A stretch of DNA of 38,889 nucleotides, from assembly GCA_029062005.1 (NCBI GenBank), contig JAIDQZ010000018.1:221103-259991 (forward strand), read 5' to 3'. Every line of letters begins with the position of its first letter. The stretch's first letter is position 1. Origin of the DNA: Muribaculaceae bacterium (GTDB lineage Bacteria; Bacteroidota; Bacteroidia; Bacteroidales; Muribaculaceae). Made by a program: the position numbers and the translations under genes. Positions 24,718-33,830 of this stretch are shown one piece after another. The notes under the pieces are model-generated. The model did no database searches. It was not told where the DNA came from and worked only from the letters and a program-made list of their open reading frames with translations.

Positions 24718-25251
24718 TCATACGGATAAAGCACGGATCTCATCCGACACTTTCCTTACAGCACAGCGCATTCCCGGAGAAAGAGGTTCATGGGAAAGAA
24801 GACCTATACGCTCTTTCAACTCAGCCAGAAGTTCAGGATAATGACGACAGATCTTGATCGCAATATAAAGGGAAAAACATCTTATTGCATATGACTCACA
24901 CTCGGAGTTTATATTCGACATGCAGTAATCCAGGAAATCCACACGTATGCAATCGGCATGATATTCCTGATCCCTCAAGATCTGAAAAAGCATCCTTCTT
25001 CTGGCTGTCGTGTTCTCTTTCAAAAGCGTATCAATGAAAAAATCCTGCAGCGACTGCAACCATACGGCATCGCTATTCTTTAGATGCGTTATGCACCACA
25101 ACGCATTGTCGCTGATTTTACCACTGTCGCAGAACGCAAGTTCAAAAAGCCTGTTCCGGTTTTCCAAACGAATTGAAGCCCATTCCGCCAACGCCCGCAA
25201 ATCCTTTTTACCAATACGCCCATCCAATATGAAGGCTATATCCCGTGTCAT
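24718..25251 (-). CDS. Unknown all-helical protein (HEAT-like)
   Basis: A 177-residue cytoplasmic protein, not recognised. Predicted as mostly amphipathic helices of HEAT/ARM style (KKDLRALAEWASIRLENRNRLFELAF, LQSLQDFFIDTLLKE). No catalytic motif. It is last in a minus-strand group behind folA and the AlkD-like gene (53 bases), and such helical proteins often follow AlkD-type genes in Bacteroidales. A role in the same pathway is only guessed. Confidence 0.7.
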   Translation of the reverse strand: MTRDIAFILDGRIGKKDLRALAEWASIRLENRNRLFELAFCDSGKISDNALWCITHLKNSDAVWLQSLQDFFIDTLLKENTTARRRMLFQILRDQEYHADCIRVDFLDYCMSNINSECESYAIRCFSLYIAIKICRHYPELLAELKERIGLLSHEPLSPGMRCAVRKVSDEIRALSV

Positions 25252-25304
25252 ATCTCTATTCCTTATTACCTATATGCAATGAGCACATCGCAAGATGATG
25301 CGTA

Positions 25305-26057
25305 TCATCTGTCCTTATCATTTTTAGTAAGCTTCAGATATTGTTGCCTTTCCTGCTCAGGAAAACGTTCAATGGCATAGCGCAACATTGTGCGAGGCAT
25401 ATAACCTGCATATCTGTCGAGGAAATCACGCAATTCCGCTTCACCGCCACGCTTTCCAACCTCACGAAGCATCCAGCCTGAAGCCTTATGAATAAGATCG
25501 TGGGAATGATTCAAATATTTGTGTGCTATACGCATTGTTTCTTCATAATCACCATTGCATATGAGGGTCCATGAAGCCACAATTGCGACACGCTGATGCC
25601 ACAGGCTGTCGCTCCGGTCTGCCAGATCATATAGGATGTTCCTCATTTCAGGATGACTTACAAGATACTGTCCAAGTATTTTCGGAGCCACAAGATCCAC
25701 AAGATCCCAGTTATTGCCGTAAGGAATAAGAGACAAATAGATATCAAGTATTTCCCTGATATTCTTTTCATAGTGAGATTTTTCAGCCTTCCTGAAAAGT
25801 TCAATCATAAACAAGAAGCCAGCCAGACGCACCTCATGCCATTCTGATTTCACTAAAGCAGCAGCATCTTTGATTTTCACAACTGACCGGAATTCCTTTA
25901 CCAAAGCCCTCGTTTCAGGGACTCGTATTCCGAGAAATCTGTCGCCGAAGCCATACTGACCGGGCGCACATTTGAAAAAACGACTCAAATGTCTTGATTG
26001 TGACTCATCACCCATTCCAATCATAACACCCTCTATTTCCTTAGCCTTTCCTGTCAT
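25305..26057 (-). CDS. AlkD-like DNA alkylation repair protein
   Basis: A 250-residue HEAT-repeat protein of the DNA alkylation repair (AlkD/AlkC-related) family. The characteristic N-terminal stretch YGFGDRFLGIRVPETRAL and the helical repeats with conserved Trp (WDLVDLVAPKILG, HQRVAIVASWTLI, KASGWMLREVGKRG) are visible. AlkD removes bulky or cationic alkyl adducts such as 3-methyladenine and 7-methylguanine without base flipping. The gene is 17 bases behind folA and probably co-transcribed. Confidence 0.9.
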   Translation of the reverse strand: MTGKAKEIEGVMIGMGDESQSRHLSRFFKCAPGQYGFGDRFLGIRVPETRALVKEFRSVVKIKDAAALVKSEWHEVRLAGFLFMIELFRKAEKSHYEKNIREILDIYLSLIPYGNNWDLVDLVAPKILGQYLVSHPEMRNILYDLADRSDSLWHQRVAIVASWTLICNGDYEETMRIAHKYLNHSHDLIHKASGWMLREVGKRGGEAELRDFLDRYAGYMPRTMLRYAIERFPEQERQQYLKLTKNDKDR

Positions 26058-26074
26058 AAATATTGCCGCAGTCG

Positions 26075-26587
26075 TTATTTTACACGTACATAGGATTCGA
26101 AATCGTAGTTTAGACCTTTGGCGGTCTCAAACACATCAGACCTTTCAGTAAGAATCCAGTCATCCGCTGAAATCTCAGGAAAGTATGTATCAACGTTTTC
26201 CGGAATTTCGTGGATATGGGTAATTTCAAGATTATCAAGGACAGGGAATGCCTCTTCATATATCTGTCCGCCTCCGATGATGAAGATGATATCTGATCCC
26301 TCTGATTTTTTTGCTATACCGATTGCTTCGTCGAGAGAATGTGCAATAACGGAATCAGGAGACTCATAATCAGGATTTCTTGTGATTACGATATTTGTTC
26401 TTCCTGGCAGCGCTTTTGGCAATGATTCCCGGGTCTTGCGTCCCATGATGACAGGGTGACCCATTGTTAGACTCTTGAATCTTTTAAGATCCTCCTTAAT
26501 ATGCCAGATCAAATCGCCATTATAACCGATCTCAAAATTATCGCCCACAGCGACTATGGCACAGATTTTATGTCCGGAATCATTCAT
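26075..26587 (-). CDS. folA: Dihydrofolate reductase
   Basis: A 170-residue DHFR, reducing dihydrofolate to tetrahydrofolate with NADPH. Typical landmarks are the start ICAIVAVGDNFEIGYNG, WHIKEDLKRFKSLT with the active-site acid, VIMGRKTRESLPKALPGRTN, and FIIGGGQIYEEAF. Length is normal. A minus-strand promoter lies upstream at 26659-26666. The downstream AlkD-like gene is 17 bases away. No thyA lies next to it in this window. Confidence 0.95.
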   Translation of the reverse strand: MNDSGHKICAIVAVGDNFEIGYNGDLIWHIKEDLKRFKSLTMGHPVIMGRKTRESLPKALPGRTNIVITRNPDYESPDSVIAHSLDEAIGIAKKSEGSDIIFIIGGGQIYEEAFPVLDNLEITHIHEIPENVDTYFPEISADDWILTERSDVFETAKGLNYDFESYVRVK

Positions 26588-26658
26588 CTTTCAGAAATTT
26601 TATAATATATTTCGGCTACCATACGGACTTCCACACTTTCTCCCCGGCATACCGACTG

Positions 26659-26666
26659 CAAAGATA
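26659..26666 (-). promoter_or_regulatory. TATCTTTG -7 box of folA
   Basis: The minus strand reads TATCTTTGC, the consensus box, about 70 bases before the folA start at 26587. A clear -33 box is not seen. Confidence 0.6.
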
Positions 26667-26753
26667 TAAAAAAGTTTCCAATAAATGTATTTGAATAAAA
26701 CTTATAAAACTTAAAAACATCAAAACTTGTTGAAATAAAAAAGTGAACCCGAT

Positions 26754-27446
26754 ATGAAACAGACAATTCAACAAATACGTGCGCATTATCTACAATCCGC
26801 TAATGACGGATACAAAATCAACGTAAAGCATATCATAAAAATTTTAGTTACAGTCACATTGTTATTCAGTCTGTCGACCGGGAAATCATATAGTCAGGAG
26901 CGTAATATCAATCACCGTTGGCATGAATCAATCGAGCAGCAGGACAGATGCTTCCACTCCCCTTATCTTGTATCAAACAACAGAGTGTTTTTTGACGGAA
27001 AACGAATTGACGGGGCAAATGCATCGAGCTTTATTATCTTGAAAGACGGTTATGCGAAAGACAGATGGAATGTCTACTATTGTGGAGAAAAGATGAGAGG
27101 AGTGTCAAGCGATTCGTTTGAGACTCTCGGCTATGGATACGCAAAAGACAAATGGGATGCCTACTACAACGGAGAAAAGATCAAGGGTATCATGGCAAGT
27201 AATTTTAAAGTTCTTTCAGATTGGTATGCTGTAGACAAGTGGGATGCGTATTTCGACGGCAGGAAAATTTCCGGAGCTTCCGCCAAGAATTTTGAAGTAC
27301 TCGGATTCGGATATGCCAAAGACAAATGGAATGTATATTTTGACGGAGAGAAAATCAAGGGGGCATCACCCAATGGTTTTAAAGTGCTGCATGACGGATA
27401 CGCAGAAGACAAATGGAATACATATTACTGGGGACAAAAAATCTGA
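26754..27446 (+). CDS. Exported DKNYY-type repeat protein
   Basis: A 230-residue protein with a long basic N-terminus and a hydrophobic stretch (about 31-46, ending near SYSQ), a signal peptide or anchor. From residue 70 there are five to six 29-residue repeats of the form GYAKDKWNVYFDGEKIKG-ASxxFKVL, resembling the DKNYY family (Asp-Lys-Asn/Trp-Tyr-Tyr). The repeats are also similar at DNA level (27048-27446), so copy number may vary. Such proteins are exported or surface-exposed and of unknown function. The gene is divergent from folA. The annotated ATG is the only good start. Confidence 0.85.
   Translation: MKQTIQQIRAHYLQSANDGYKINVKHIIKILVTVTLLFSLSTGKSYSQERNINHRWHESIEQQDRCFHSPYLVSNNRVFFDGKRIDGANASSFIILKDGYAKDRWNVYYCGEKMRGVSSDSFETLGYGYAKDKWDAYYNGEKIKGIMASNFKVLSDWYAVDKWDAYFDGRKISGASAKNFEVLGFGYAKDKWNVYFDGEKIKGASPNGFKVLHDGYAEDKWNTYYWGQKI
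27048..27446 (+). repeat. 87-bp imperfect tandem repeats in the DKNYY gene
   Basis: About four and a half repeats of 87 bases, in frame (29 codons), each carrying a GGATAYGCNRAAGACAAATGG-like core. Conservation at DNA level points to recent duplication or gene conversion among repeats. Confidence 0.7.
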
Positions 27447-27469
27447 AGTTGTTTTTAAACGTCTGAAAT

Positions 27470-27500
27470 TTTGATTTCTCAATTGTTTTAATTACTTTTG
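27470..27500 (+). promoter_or_regulatory. uvrB promoter
   Basis: TTTG (27470-27473), a 19-base spacer and TACTTTTG (27493-27500) match the Bacteroidetes promoter consensus. It lies about 80 bases before the uvrB ATG; the leader could form a TGTGCG/CGCACA hairpin. Confidence 0.65.
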
Positions 27501-27579
27501 TATCATAAAATACATGATGTGTGCGTCGATAAGTGTCAACGCACATTATTCGCATATATTGTCTTGACAGGCAGACATT

Positions 27580-29688
27580 ATGGACTTTAAAATTACATCG
27601 AAATACAAGCCTACGGGCGATCAACCCGAGGCAATAGCCGAGCTGACTGAAGGTGTCCTTGACGGGCATCCTTCACAGACACTTCTCGGAGTGACCGGCA
27701 GCGGCAAGACTTTCACTATGGCTAACGTGATTCAGCAAGTGAAACGCCCTACGCTGATACTGAGTCACAATAAGACACTTGCAGCCCAGCTTTACGGAGA
27801 GATGAAGAATTTCTTTCCGGATAACTCAGTGCAATACTTTGTCAGCTATTACGACTATTATCAACCTGAAGCATATATTCCATCAAGCGACAAATACATT
27901 GAGAAAGACCTGATGATAAATGACCAAATTGAGAAACTACGTCTTTCTACCGTAGCTGCTCTTCTTAGCGGACGGCGTGATGTGGTAGTTGTGTCATCGG
28001 TCAGCTGCATATACGGTATGGGTAATCCGGAAGACTTCTCGAAGAGCGTAGTCAGAATCGAGCTTGGGCAAAGGATTTCACGCAATGCATTCCTCCGTCA
28101 ACTTGTCGACTCACTTTACAGCCGCACGGAAACTGATCTCGGAAGCGGCGAATTCCGGGTGAAAGGTGATACAGTTGACATTAAACTATCATTTGAAGAC
28201 ATTCAGTTGCGCGTCATATTCTGGGGCGACGAGATCGAAAAGATACAGACAGTAGATCCACAGACCGGCATTATCCTCAGTGAACTTGACGGATTCAATA
28301 TATATCCTGCCAATATATTCGTGGCAAGCAAGGAACGAACCAACAACGCGGTCAACCAAATTGCATTGGATCTGGGAAGTCAGGCTGAATTCTTCAGAAG
28401 CGAGGGCAGACTTCTTGAAGCTCAGCGCCTGACCGAAAGGGTCAATTATGATCTGGAAATGATAAAGGAACTCGGTCACTGTTCCGGCATAGAAAACTAT
28501 TCGCGATATTTTGACGGACGGGAGCCGGGGATGCGTCCGTTCTGTCTTCTTGACTACTTCCCCAAAGACTTCCTCACCATAATTGACGAGAGCCACGTCA
28601 CACTTCCACAGTTGAGAGGCATGTATTCCGGAGACCTTGCAAGGAAACTGAACCTTGTGGAATATGGTTTCCGTCTTCCAGCCGCCATAGACAACAGACC
28701 TCTTAAATTTGATGAATTTGAGAGATTGACTCCGCAGACCATATATGTAAGCGCCACTCCCGGCGACTACGAGCTCCAGAAATCGGAAGGAATTGTCACA
28801 GAACAGATCATACGTCCTACAGGGCTCCTCGATCCCGAGATAGAGGTGCGCCCTTCAATGAACCAGATTGATGATCTGCTTGAGGAAATACAGCTTCGCA
28901 TAGAACGCGGAGAACGAACACTCGTCACTACTCTAACCAAGCGTATGGCTGAAGAACTCGACGCTCATCTACAGAGCTTCGGAGTCAGGAGCGCATACAT
29001 ACATTCTGATGTCGATACGCTTGACAGAATAAGGATCCTTAATGACCTGAGGGAAGGGACCTATGACGTTCTGATCGGTGTAAACCTTCTGCGCGAGGGT
29101 CTTGACCTTCCGGAAGTATCACTGGTGGCAATACTTGATGCCGATAAAGAGGGATTTCTACGCAACCACCGCTCGCTTACACAGACAGCCGGGCGTGCCG
29201 CACGTAATGTCAACGGCATGGTCATCATGTATGCCGACAAGATAACAGACTCAATGCAGAAGACTATCGAAGAGACTGAACGCAGACGAGCCAAACAGAT
29301 GCTCTACAACGAACAACACGGCATCACACCTACCCCGATAGTGAAAAAAACAAATACAGACCTGATAGACCTGTATCAGGGAGGCTCTGTCGATTCCGGC
29401 GATCACACGCCTGCCCGCCCGAGTGTGTCAAAACCGGGAGGCAAGAAGAACTCAATATCTGTCAAAAAGCAGGAACCTCGACCATATTTGGAAGAAGAGC
29501 ATCAATCAGATGCCCTCGTAGCAGATCCCGTGGTGGAATATATGAGCGTTTCAGACCTTAAAGCACGTATCGATAAAGTACAGGCTGATATGACTAAGGC
29601 AGCCAAAGCAATGGACTTTATGGAGGCAGCCAGACTCCGCGACGAGCTTCTTGCACTCAAGGAACTCGCAACGGCTAAAGAAAAGTAA
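27580..29688 (+). CDS. uvrB: Excinuclease ABC subunit B
   Basis: A 702-residue UvrB, the damage-verifying helicase-like subunit of nucleotide excision repair. Walker A GVTGSGKT (37-44), the DNA-clamping beta-hairpin YYDYYQPEAY (90-99), DESHVT, SVSCIYG, GVNLLREGLDLPEVSLVAILDADKEGF and TQTAGRAARN are present, and the C-terminal UVR motif (about 655-695, ARLRDELLALKE) that binds UvrC. A Pro/Lys/Glu-rich linker precedes the UVR motif. Length is slightly above E. coli (673). The ygiQ-like gene follows by 5 bases, so they are probably co-transcribed. Confidence 0.97.
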   Translation: MDFKITSKYKPTGDQPEAIAELTEGVLDGHPSQTLLGVTGSGKTFTMANVIQQVKRPTLILSHNKTLAAQLYGEMKNFFPDNSVQYFVSYYDYYQPEAYIPSSDKYIEKDLMINDQIEKLRLSTVAALLSGRRDVVVVSSVSCIYGMGNPEDFSKSVVRIELGQRISRNAFLRQLVDSLYSRTETDLGSGEFRVKGDTVDIKLSFEDIQLRVIFWGDEIEKIQTVDPQTGIILSELDGFNIYPANIFVASKERTNNAVNQIALDLGSQAEFFRSEGRLLEAQRLTERVNYDLEMIKELGHCSGIENYSRYFDGREPGMRPFCLLDYFPKDFLTIIDESHVTLPQLRGMYSGDLARKLNLVEYGFRLPAAIDNRPLKFDEFERLTPQTIYVSATPGDYELQKSEGIVTEQIIRPTGLLDPEIEVRPSMNQIDDLLEEIQLRIERGERTLVTTLTKRMAEELDAHLQSFGVRSAYIHSDVDTLDRIRILNDLREGTYDVLIGVNLLREGLDLPEVSLVAILDADKEGFLRNHRSLTQTAGRAARNVNGMVIMYADKITDSMQKTIEETERRRAKQMLYNEQHGITPTPIVKKTNTDLIDLYQGGSVDSGDHTPARPSVSKPGGKKNSISVKKQEPRPYLEEEHQSDALVADPVVEYMSVSDLKARIDKVQADMTKAAKAMDFMEAARLRDELLALKELATAKEK

Positions 29689-29693
29689 GGATC

Positions 29694-31583
29694 ATGTACA
29701 AGAAAACCGATTTCCTCCCCACTACCGCAGACGAGATGAAAATGCTCGGATGGGATCAGCCGGACGTGATAATCTTCAGCGGAGACGCGTATGTCGATCA
29801 TCCGTCGTTCGGTGCGGCTGTAATAGGACGAACTCTTCAGAAAGCCGGATACAAGGTAGCGATTGTACCTCAGCCCAACTGGCGCGACGATTTAAGGGAT
29901 TTCAAGAAACTCGGCAAGCCGCGTCTATTCTTCGGAGTCTCGGCAGGAGCAATGGACTCAATGGTGAATCATTACACTGCAAACCGCCGACTCCGACATG
30001 ACGATGCTTATACACCGGGAGGGAAACACGGCATGCGTCCGGACTATCCTACAATTGTCTATTCAAAAATACTTAAGGATTTATATCCAGACGTGCCGGT
30101 GATAGCGGGGGGTATCGAGGCATCACTGAGGCGCGTGGCTCATTACGATTATTGGGCAGACCGGCTCCGACCCTCCATTCTTGCGGAATCCGCCGCCGAC
30201 ATGATTTCGTACGGAATGGGTGAGAAAACAATGGTCGCTCTTGCCGAACGCCTTGACAAGGGAGAGAAAATATCAGAAATAAAGGATATTCCTCAGACAG
30301 TGTTCTTCACCGATCACAAAGATGCAGAAACAGATCACGAGAATTCCATTGTCCTCGCAAGTTATGAAGAATGCCTTGCAGACAAAAGAAAACAGGCAAT
30401 GAATTTCCGGCATGTAGAAGAGGAAAGCAATAAATGGGAAGGCAAGACAATCTACCAGTCAACGGGAGCCCGTATGCTCAGAATAAATCCTATGTGGCAG
30501 CCCATGAGCCCCGGAGAGATCGACGCATCATTCGATCTTCCCTATACGCGTGTCCCACATCCTCGCTACAAAGGGAAGTCCATTCCTGCATACGACATGA
30601 TCAGACATTCGATCTGCATGCACAGAGGGTGCTTCGGAGGCTGCGCTTTCTGCACCATCTCAGCACATCAGGGAAAATTCATTGCATCCAGAAGCAAGGA
30701 ATCCATACTCAAGGAGGCTAAGCAGGTGATCCAGATGGATGATTTCAAAGGATATATATCCGACCTTGGAGGTCCTTCAGCAAATATGTATGCAATGGGA
30801 GGCAAAAATAAGGAAGCATGTAAAAGATGTGCCAGACCCTCGTGTCTTCATCCTGCGCCTTGTCCAAATCTCGATACAGACCATTCTCCCCTCACCGACA
30901 TCTACAGAAGTGTCGACGCACTTCCGGGTGTGAAGAAATCATTCATCGGGAGCGGCGTCCGTTATGATCTTGCCATGGCTCCTTCCGACTCACCCGTGAC
31001 AAAGAGGGCAAACGCTGAATATCTGGAAGAACTTATCGCCAATCATGTGAGCGGACGACTTAAAGTGGCTCCTGAGCATACATCAGACAAAGTACTCGAC
31101 TGCATGCGCAAACCATCGTTCAAGCTATTTTATGACTTCAAGAAGGTATTTGACAGCGTTAACCGTAAACATGGACTTAACCAACAGCTCATACCCTATT
31201 TCATATCGTCGCATCCGGCATGCAGGGAAACTGATATGGCAGAGCTCGCGTGCATCACGAAAGGGCTTAACTTTCATCTTGAACAGGTGCAGGACTTCAC
31301 ACCAACACCGATGACAGTGTCGAGTGAAATATATTATACCGGCATACACCCGTATACGGGAGAAAAGATATTCACTGCAACGACTGAACAAGAAAAACTT
31401 GCACAACGACAATTCTTCTTCTGGTATAAGCCCGATATGAAAACCCGCATCACGGAAGAACTGCAACGGCTTCACCGTCCGGATCTTATCAGGGCACTCT
31501 ATCCTGGATATTCACAATCCGTACAAAATCATCGCAAATTCAATAATTCAAACAAACCCAATAACAAAAAGACAAGAAAATGA
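29694..31583 (+). CDS. YgiQ-family radical SAM protein
   Basis: A 629-residue YgiQ/UPF0313 protein. N-terminal B12-binding-like region, then the radical SAM iron-sulphur motif CxxxCxxC at Cys313, Cys317 and Cys320 (GCFGGCAFC) and further conserved segments (DLGGPSANMYAMG, LKVAPEHTSDKVL). A second Cys cluster, CKRCARPSCLHPAPC, follows. The C-terminal extension after about 600 is Asn/Lys-rich. YgiQ function is unproven. It lies 5 bases behind uvrB and overlaps the next gene by the ATGA of its stop, so operon expression is likely. Confidence 0.93.
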   Translation: MYKKTDFLPTTADEMKMLGWDQPDVIIFSGDAYVDHPSFGAAVIGRTLQKAGYKVAIVPQPNWRDDLRDFKKLGKPRLFFGVSAGAMDSMVNHYTANRRLRHDDAYTPGGKHGMRPDYPTIVYSKILKDLYPDVPVIAGGIEASLRRVAHYDYWADRLRPSILAESAADMISYGMGEKTMVALAERLDKGEKISEIKDIPQTVFFTDHKDAETDHENSIVLASYEECLADKRKQAMNFRHVEEESNKWEGKTIYQSTGARMLRINPMWQPMSPGEIDASFDLPYTRVPHPRYKGKSIPAYDMIRHSICMHRGCFGGCAFCTISAHQGKFIASRSKESILKEAKQVIQMDDFKGYISDLGGPSANMYAMGGKNKEACKRCARPSCLHPAPCPNLDTDHSPLTDIYRSVDALPGVKKSFIGSGVRYDLAMAPSDSPVTKRANAEYLEELIANHVSGRLKVAPEHTSDKVLDCMRKPSFKLFYDFKKVFDSVNRKHGLNQQLIPYFISSHPACRETDMAELACITKGLNFHLEQVQDFTPTPMTVSSEIYYTGIHPYTGEKIFTATTEQEKLAQRQFFFWYKPDMKTRITEELQRLHRPDLIRALYPGYSQSVQNHRKFNNSNKPNNKKTRK

Positions 31584-33679
31584 ACAAGTCAAGTTTAGCC
31601 ATGGGAGCATTGATCCTACCCCTGTGCCTTGCCACATCATGCAAGGAAGGGGGCTCTGAAGAGAATGTGATCGAAAAGCCTGAGATCAATATCGTCGACG
31701 GTCAGATGACTCCGGAAGTGCTTGAGGCTCTCGGACAAGTGAACGAAGCCACCCCATCACCGGATGGAAAGACAATAGCCTTCACCATCAAATATGAGGA
31801 CATCAAGGAAAACAAGGGTAATTCCGAAATATACTCCATTCCGGCAGAAGGAGGTGAGATAAAACGACTGACACGGACATCAGGATCAGAAGGCAATCTG
31901 CAGTGGATCAACGGAGGCGAGCGCCTTGCTTATCTCGGGAAAGACACCCAGGGAAAGATGCAGATCTTCTCAATGGAGCCTGACGGAAGAAACGTGACAT
32001 GCCATTCTTCAGTGGAAAGCGGTGTGGAATGCTTCCTTTTCTCACCCGATTCCAAGAAGGTGGTATTCTCAACTTCCATCAAGGATTTCAATCAGAAGGA
32101 CTCCACTCTTTTTGCCGGTCTTGACAAGACAAGCGGCAGACTGGTGGATGACCTGATGTACAAGCATTGGGACGAATGGGTGGAATCTATACCACATCCA
32201 TTTGTGGCTGATTTCGACGGTTCTGATATTTCAGACGCAAAGGATATAATGGCAGGCGAACCGTTCGAATGTCCGATGAAGCCTTTCAATGGAGCCGAAT
32301 CATTCGCATGGAGTCCGGACAGCAAAAAACTTGTCTACGTCAGCCGCAAGCTCTCGGGAATGGACTATGCCTTCTCGACCGACAGCGATCTTTTCCTATA
32401 TGATCTGGAAAGCGGCAAGACCGAATGTCTGACACCTGGAGAAGATTGGCCGGGATATGACACTGACCCGACATTCTCACCTGATGGAAACAGTCTTGCA
32501 TTCCTCTCAATGAAGACCGCAAAATATGAAAGCGATAAAAAACGACTGATGGTAATGGACATGGCTTCCCGCCAGGTCAGGGACCTGACTGAATGCTGGG
32601 ACCGCTGGCCGGAGGGAATAGCGTGGACACCTGATGGAAAAGAAATAGTCTTCAACGGCTACAGCGACGGAGTCATGCCTATCTTCAAGGTGAATGTGGC
32701 TGATGCTAAGATCGACGTTATTGCAGAAGGTCAGTATGACTATGTCGGTGTCAAGCCTCTCGGCGATACAGGAAAAGTGGCATGCATGCGTCACTCCATG
32801 CTTGAGCCTAACGATATCTACATCGCAGAAGCGGGTAACGTGAAACAGCTGACAGAAGTCAACAAGGATATATTGTCACAACTTGCAGAAGTCAAGGTAG
32901 AGAAACATCTCGTTCCTACCACTGACGGCAAAGAGATGACATGCTGGGTTGTGCTTCCGCCGAATTTTGACCCGAATAAGAAATATCCTGCGATCCTTTA
33001 TTGCCAGGGTGGTCCGCAACAGGCAGTCAGCCAGTTCTGGAGTTACCGTTGGAATTTCCGCATCATGGCATCCCAAGGATATGTAATCATCGCTCCCAAC
33101 CGCAGAGGACTTCCCGGCTTCGGCGAGGAATGGAACCGTCAGATTTCAGGTGATTACGGTGGTCAGAACATGCGCGACTATTTCTCAGCCACCGACTATA
33201 TAGCTGCTCAGCCATATGTCGATGAGAAAAAGATAGGTGCAATCGGCGCAAGCTATGGAGGATTCTCAGTCTACTGGCTTGCAGGACATCATGAAGGCAG
33301 GTTCGCAGCCCTCATAGCACATGCCGGAATTTTCAACATGGAGGCACAGTATCTTGAGACAGAGGAAATGTGGTTTGCCGACTTTGATATGGGTGGGGCT
33401 CCATGGGACATGAATAACGCCACTGCACAGCGCACATTCGCAACCTCACCACATAAGTATGTCAACAACTGGACCGCACCTATTCTTGTAACTGTAGGAG
33501 AACTCGACTACCGTATCCTTGCTTCCCAGGGCATGATGGCTTTCAATGCGGCAAAGATGCACGGTCTTGAAGCGGAGATGCTTGTGTTCCCGGATGAGAA
33601 CCATTGGATACTTAAACCACAGAACGCCATATTATGGCAGCGCACCTTCTTCCGCTTCTTAGACAAATATCTTAAGTAA
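31580..33679 (+). CDS. S9-family prolyl oligopeptidase/dipeptidyl aminopeptidase lipoprotein
   Basis: A 699-residue exported peptidase. Signal II lipobox-like LATSC (Cys about 21) marks a lipoprotein. Residues 60-430 are a WD-like beta-propeller with SPDSKK-type blades; 430-699 are the alpha/beta hydrolase. The catalytic triad is intact: Ser558 (GASYGGF), Asp643 (GELDYR) and His675 (NHWI). Family members release dipeptides or short acyl-peptides from peptides in the periplasm. It overlaps the YgiQ stop (ATGA), ending the uvrB-ygiQ group, and a palindromic repeat follows at 33704. Confidence 0.93.
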   Translation: MNKSSLAMGALILPLCLATSCKEGGSEENVIEKPEINIVDGQMTPEVLEALGQVNEATPSPDGKTIAFTIKYEDIKENKGNSEIYSIPAEGGEIKRLTRTSGSEGNLQWINGGERLAYLGKDTQGKMQIFSMEPDGRNVTCHSSVESGVECFLFSPDSKKVVFSTSIKDFNQKDSTLFAGLDKTSGRLVDDLMYKHWDEWVESIPHPFVADFDGSDISDAKDIMAGEPFECPMKPFNGAESFAWSPDSKKLVYVSRKLSGMDYAFSTDSDLFLYDLESGKTECLTPGEDWPGYDTDPTFSPDGNSLAFLSMKTAKYESDKKRLMVMDMASRQVRDLTECWDRWPEGIAWTPDGKEIVFNGYSDGVMPIFKVNVADAKIDVIAEGQYDYVGVKPLGDTGKVACMRHSMLEPNDIYIAEAGNVKQLTEVNKDILSQLAEVKVEKHLVPTTDGKEMTCWVVLPPNFDPNKKYPAILYCQGGPQQAVSQFWSYRWNFRIMASQGYVIIAPNRRGLPGFGEEWNRQISGDYGGQNMRDYFSATDYIAAQPYVDEKKIGAIGASYGGFSVYWLAGHHEGRFAALIAHAGIFNMEAQYLETEEMWFADFDMGGAPWDMNNATAQRTFATSPHKYVNNWTAPILVTVGELDYRILASQGMMAFNAAKMHGLEAEMLVFPDENHWILKPQNAILWQRTFFRFLDKYLK

Positions 33680-33703
33680 TTTCCTGATTCAATATACATC
33701 TAC

Positions 33704-33726
33704 GGGACGCACGATTTGTGCGTCCC
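33704..33726. repeat. Palindromic intergenic repeat, copy 3
   Basis: GGGACGCAC (33704-33712) and GTGCGTCCC (33718-33726) with a 5-base loop, 25 bases after the S9 peptidase stop, related to the pair at 16-112. Position behind a stop codon is again the same. Confidence 0.7.
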
Positions 33727-33771
33727 TAATTATTTCTTAACAAGACGCAGACATATTTCATAAATAATGCG

Positions 33772-33779
33772 TATCTTTG
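33772..33779 (+). promoter_or_regulatory. TATCTTTG -7 box of the lipoprotein/PagL operon
   Basis: TATCTTTGC, the exact consensus, about 52 bases before the start at 33831. The -33 box is unclear. Confidence 0.6.
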
Positions 33780-33830
33780 CAGAAATTTTAATATCGAAGA
33801 GATTACTTTATATAAATATCAATATTCTGA

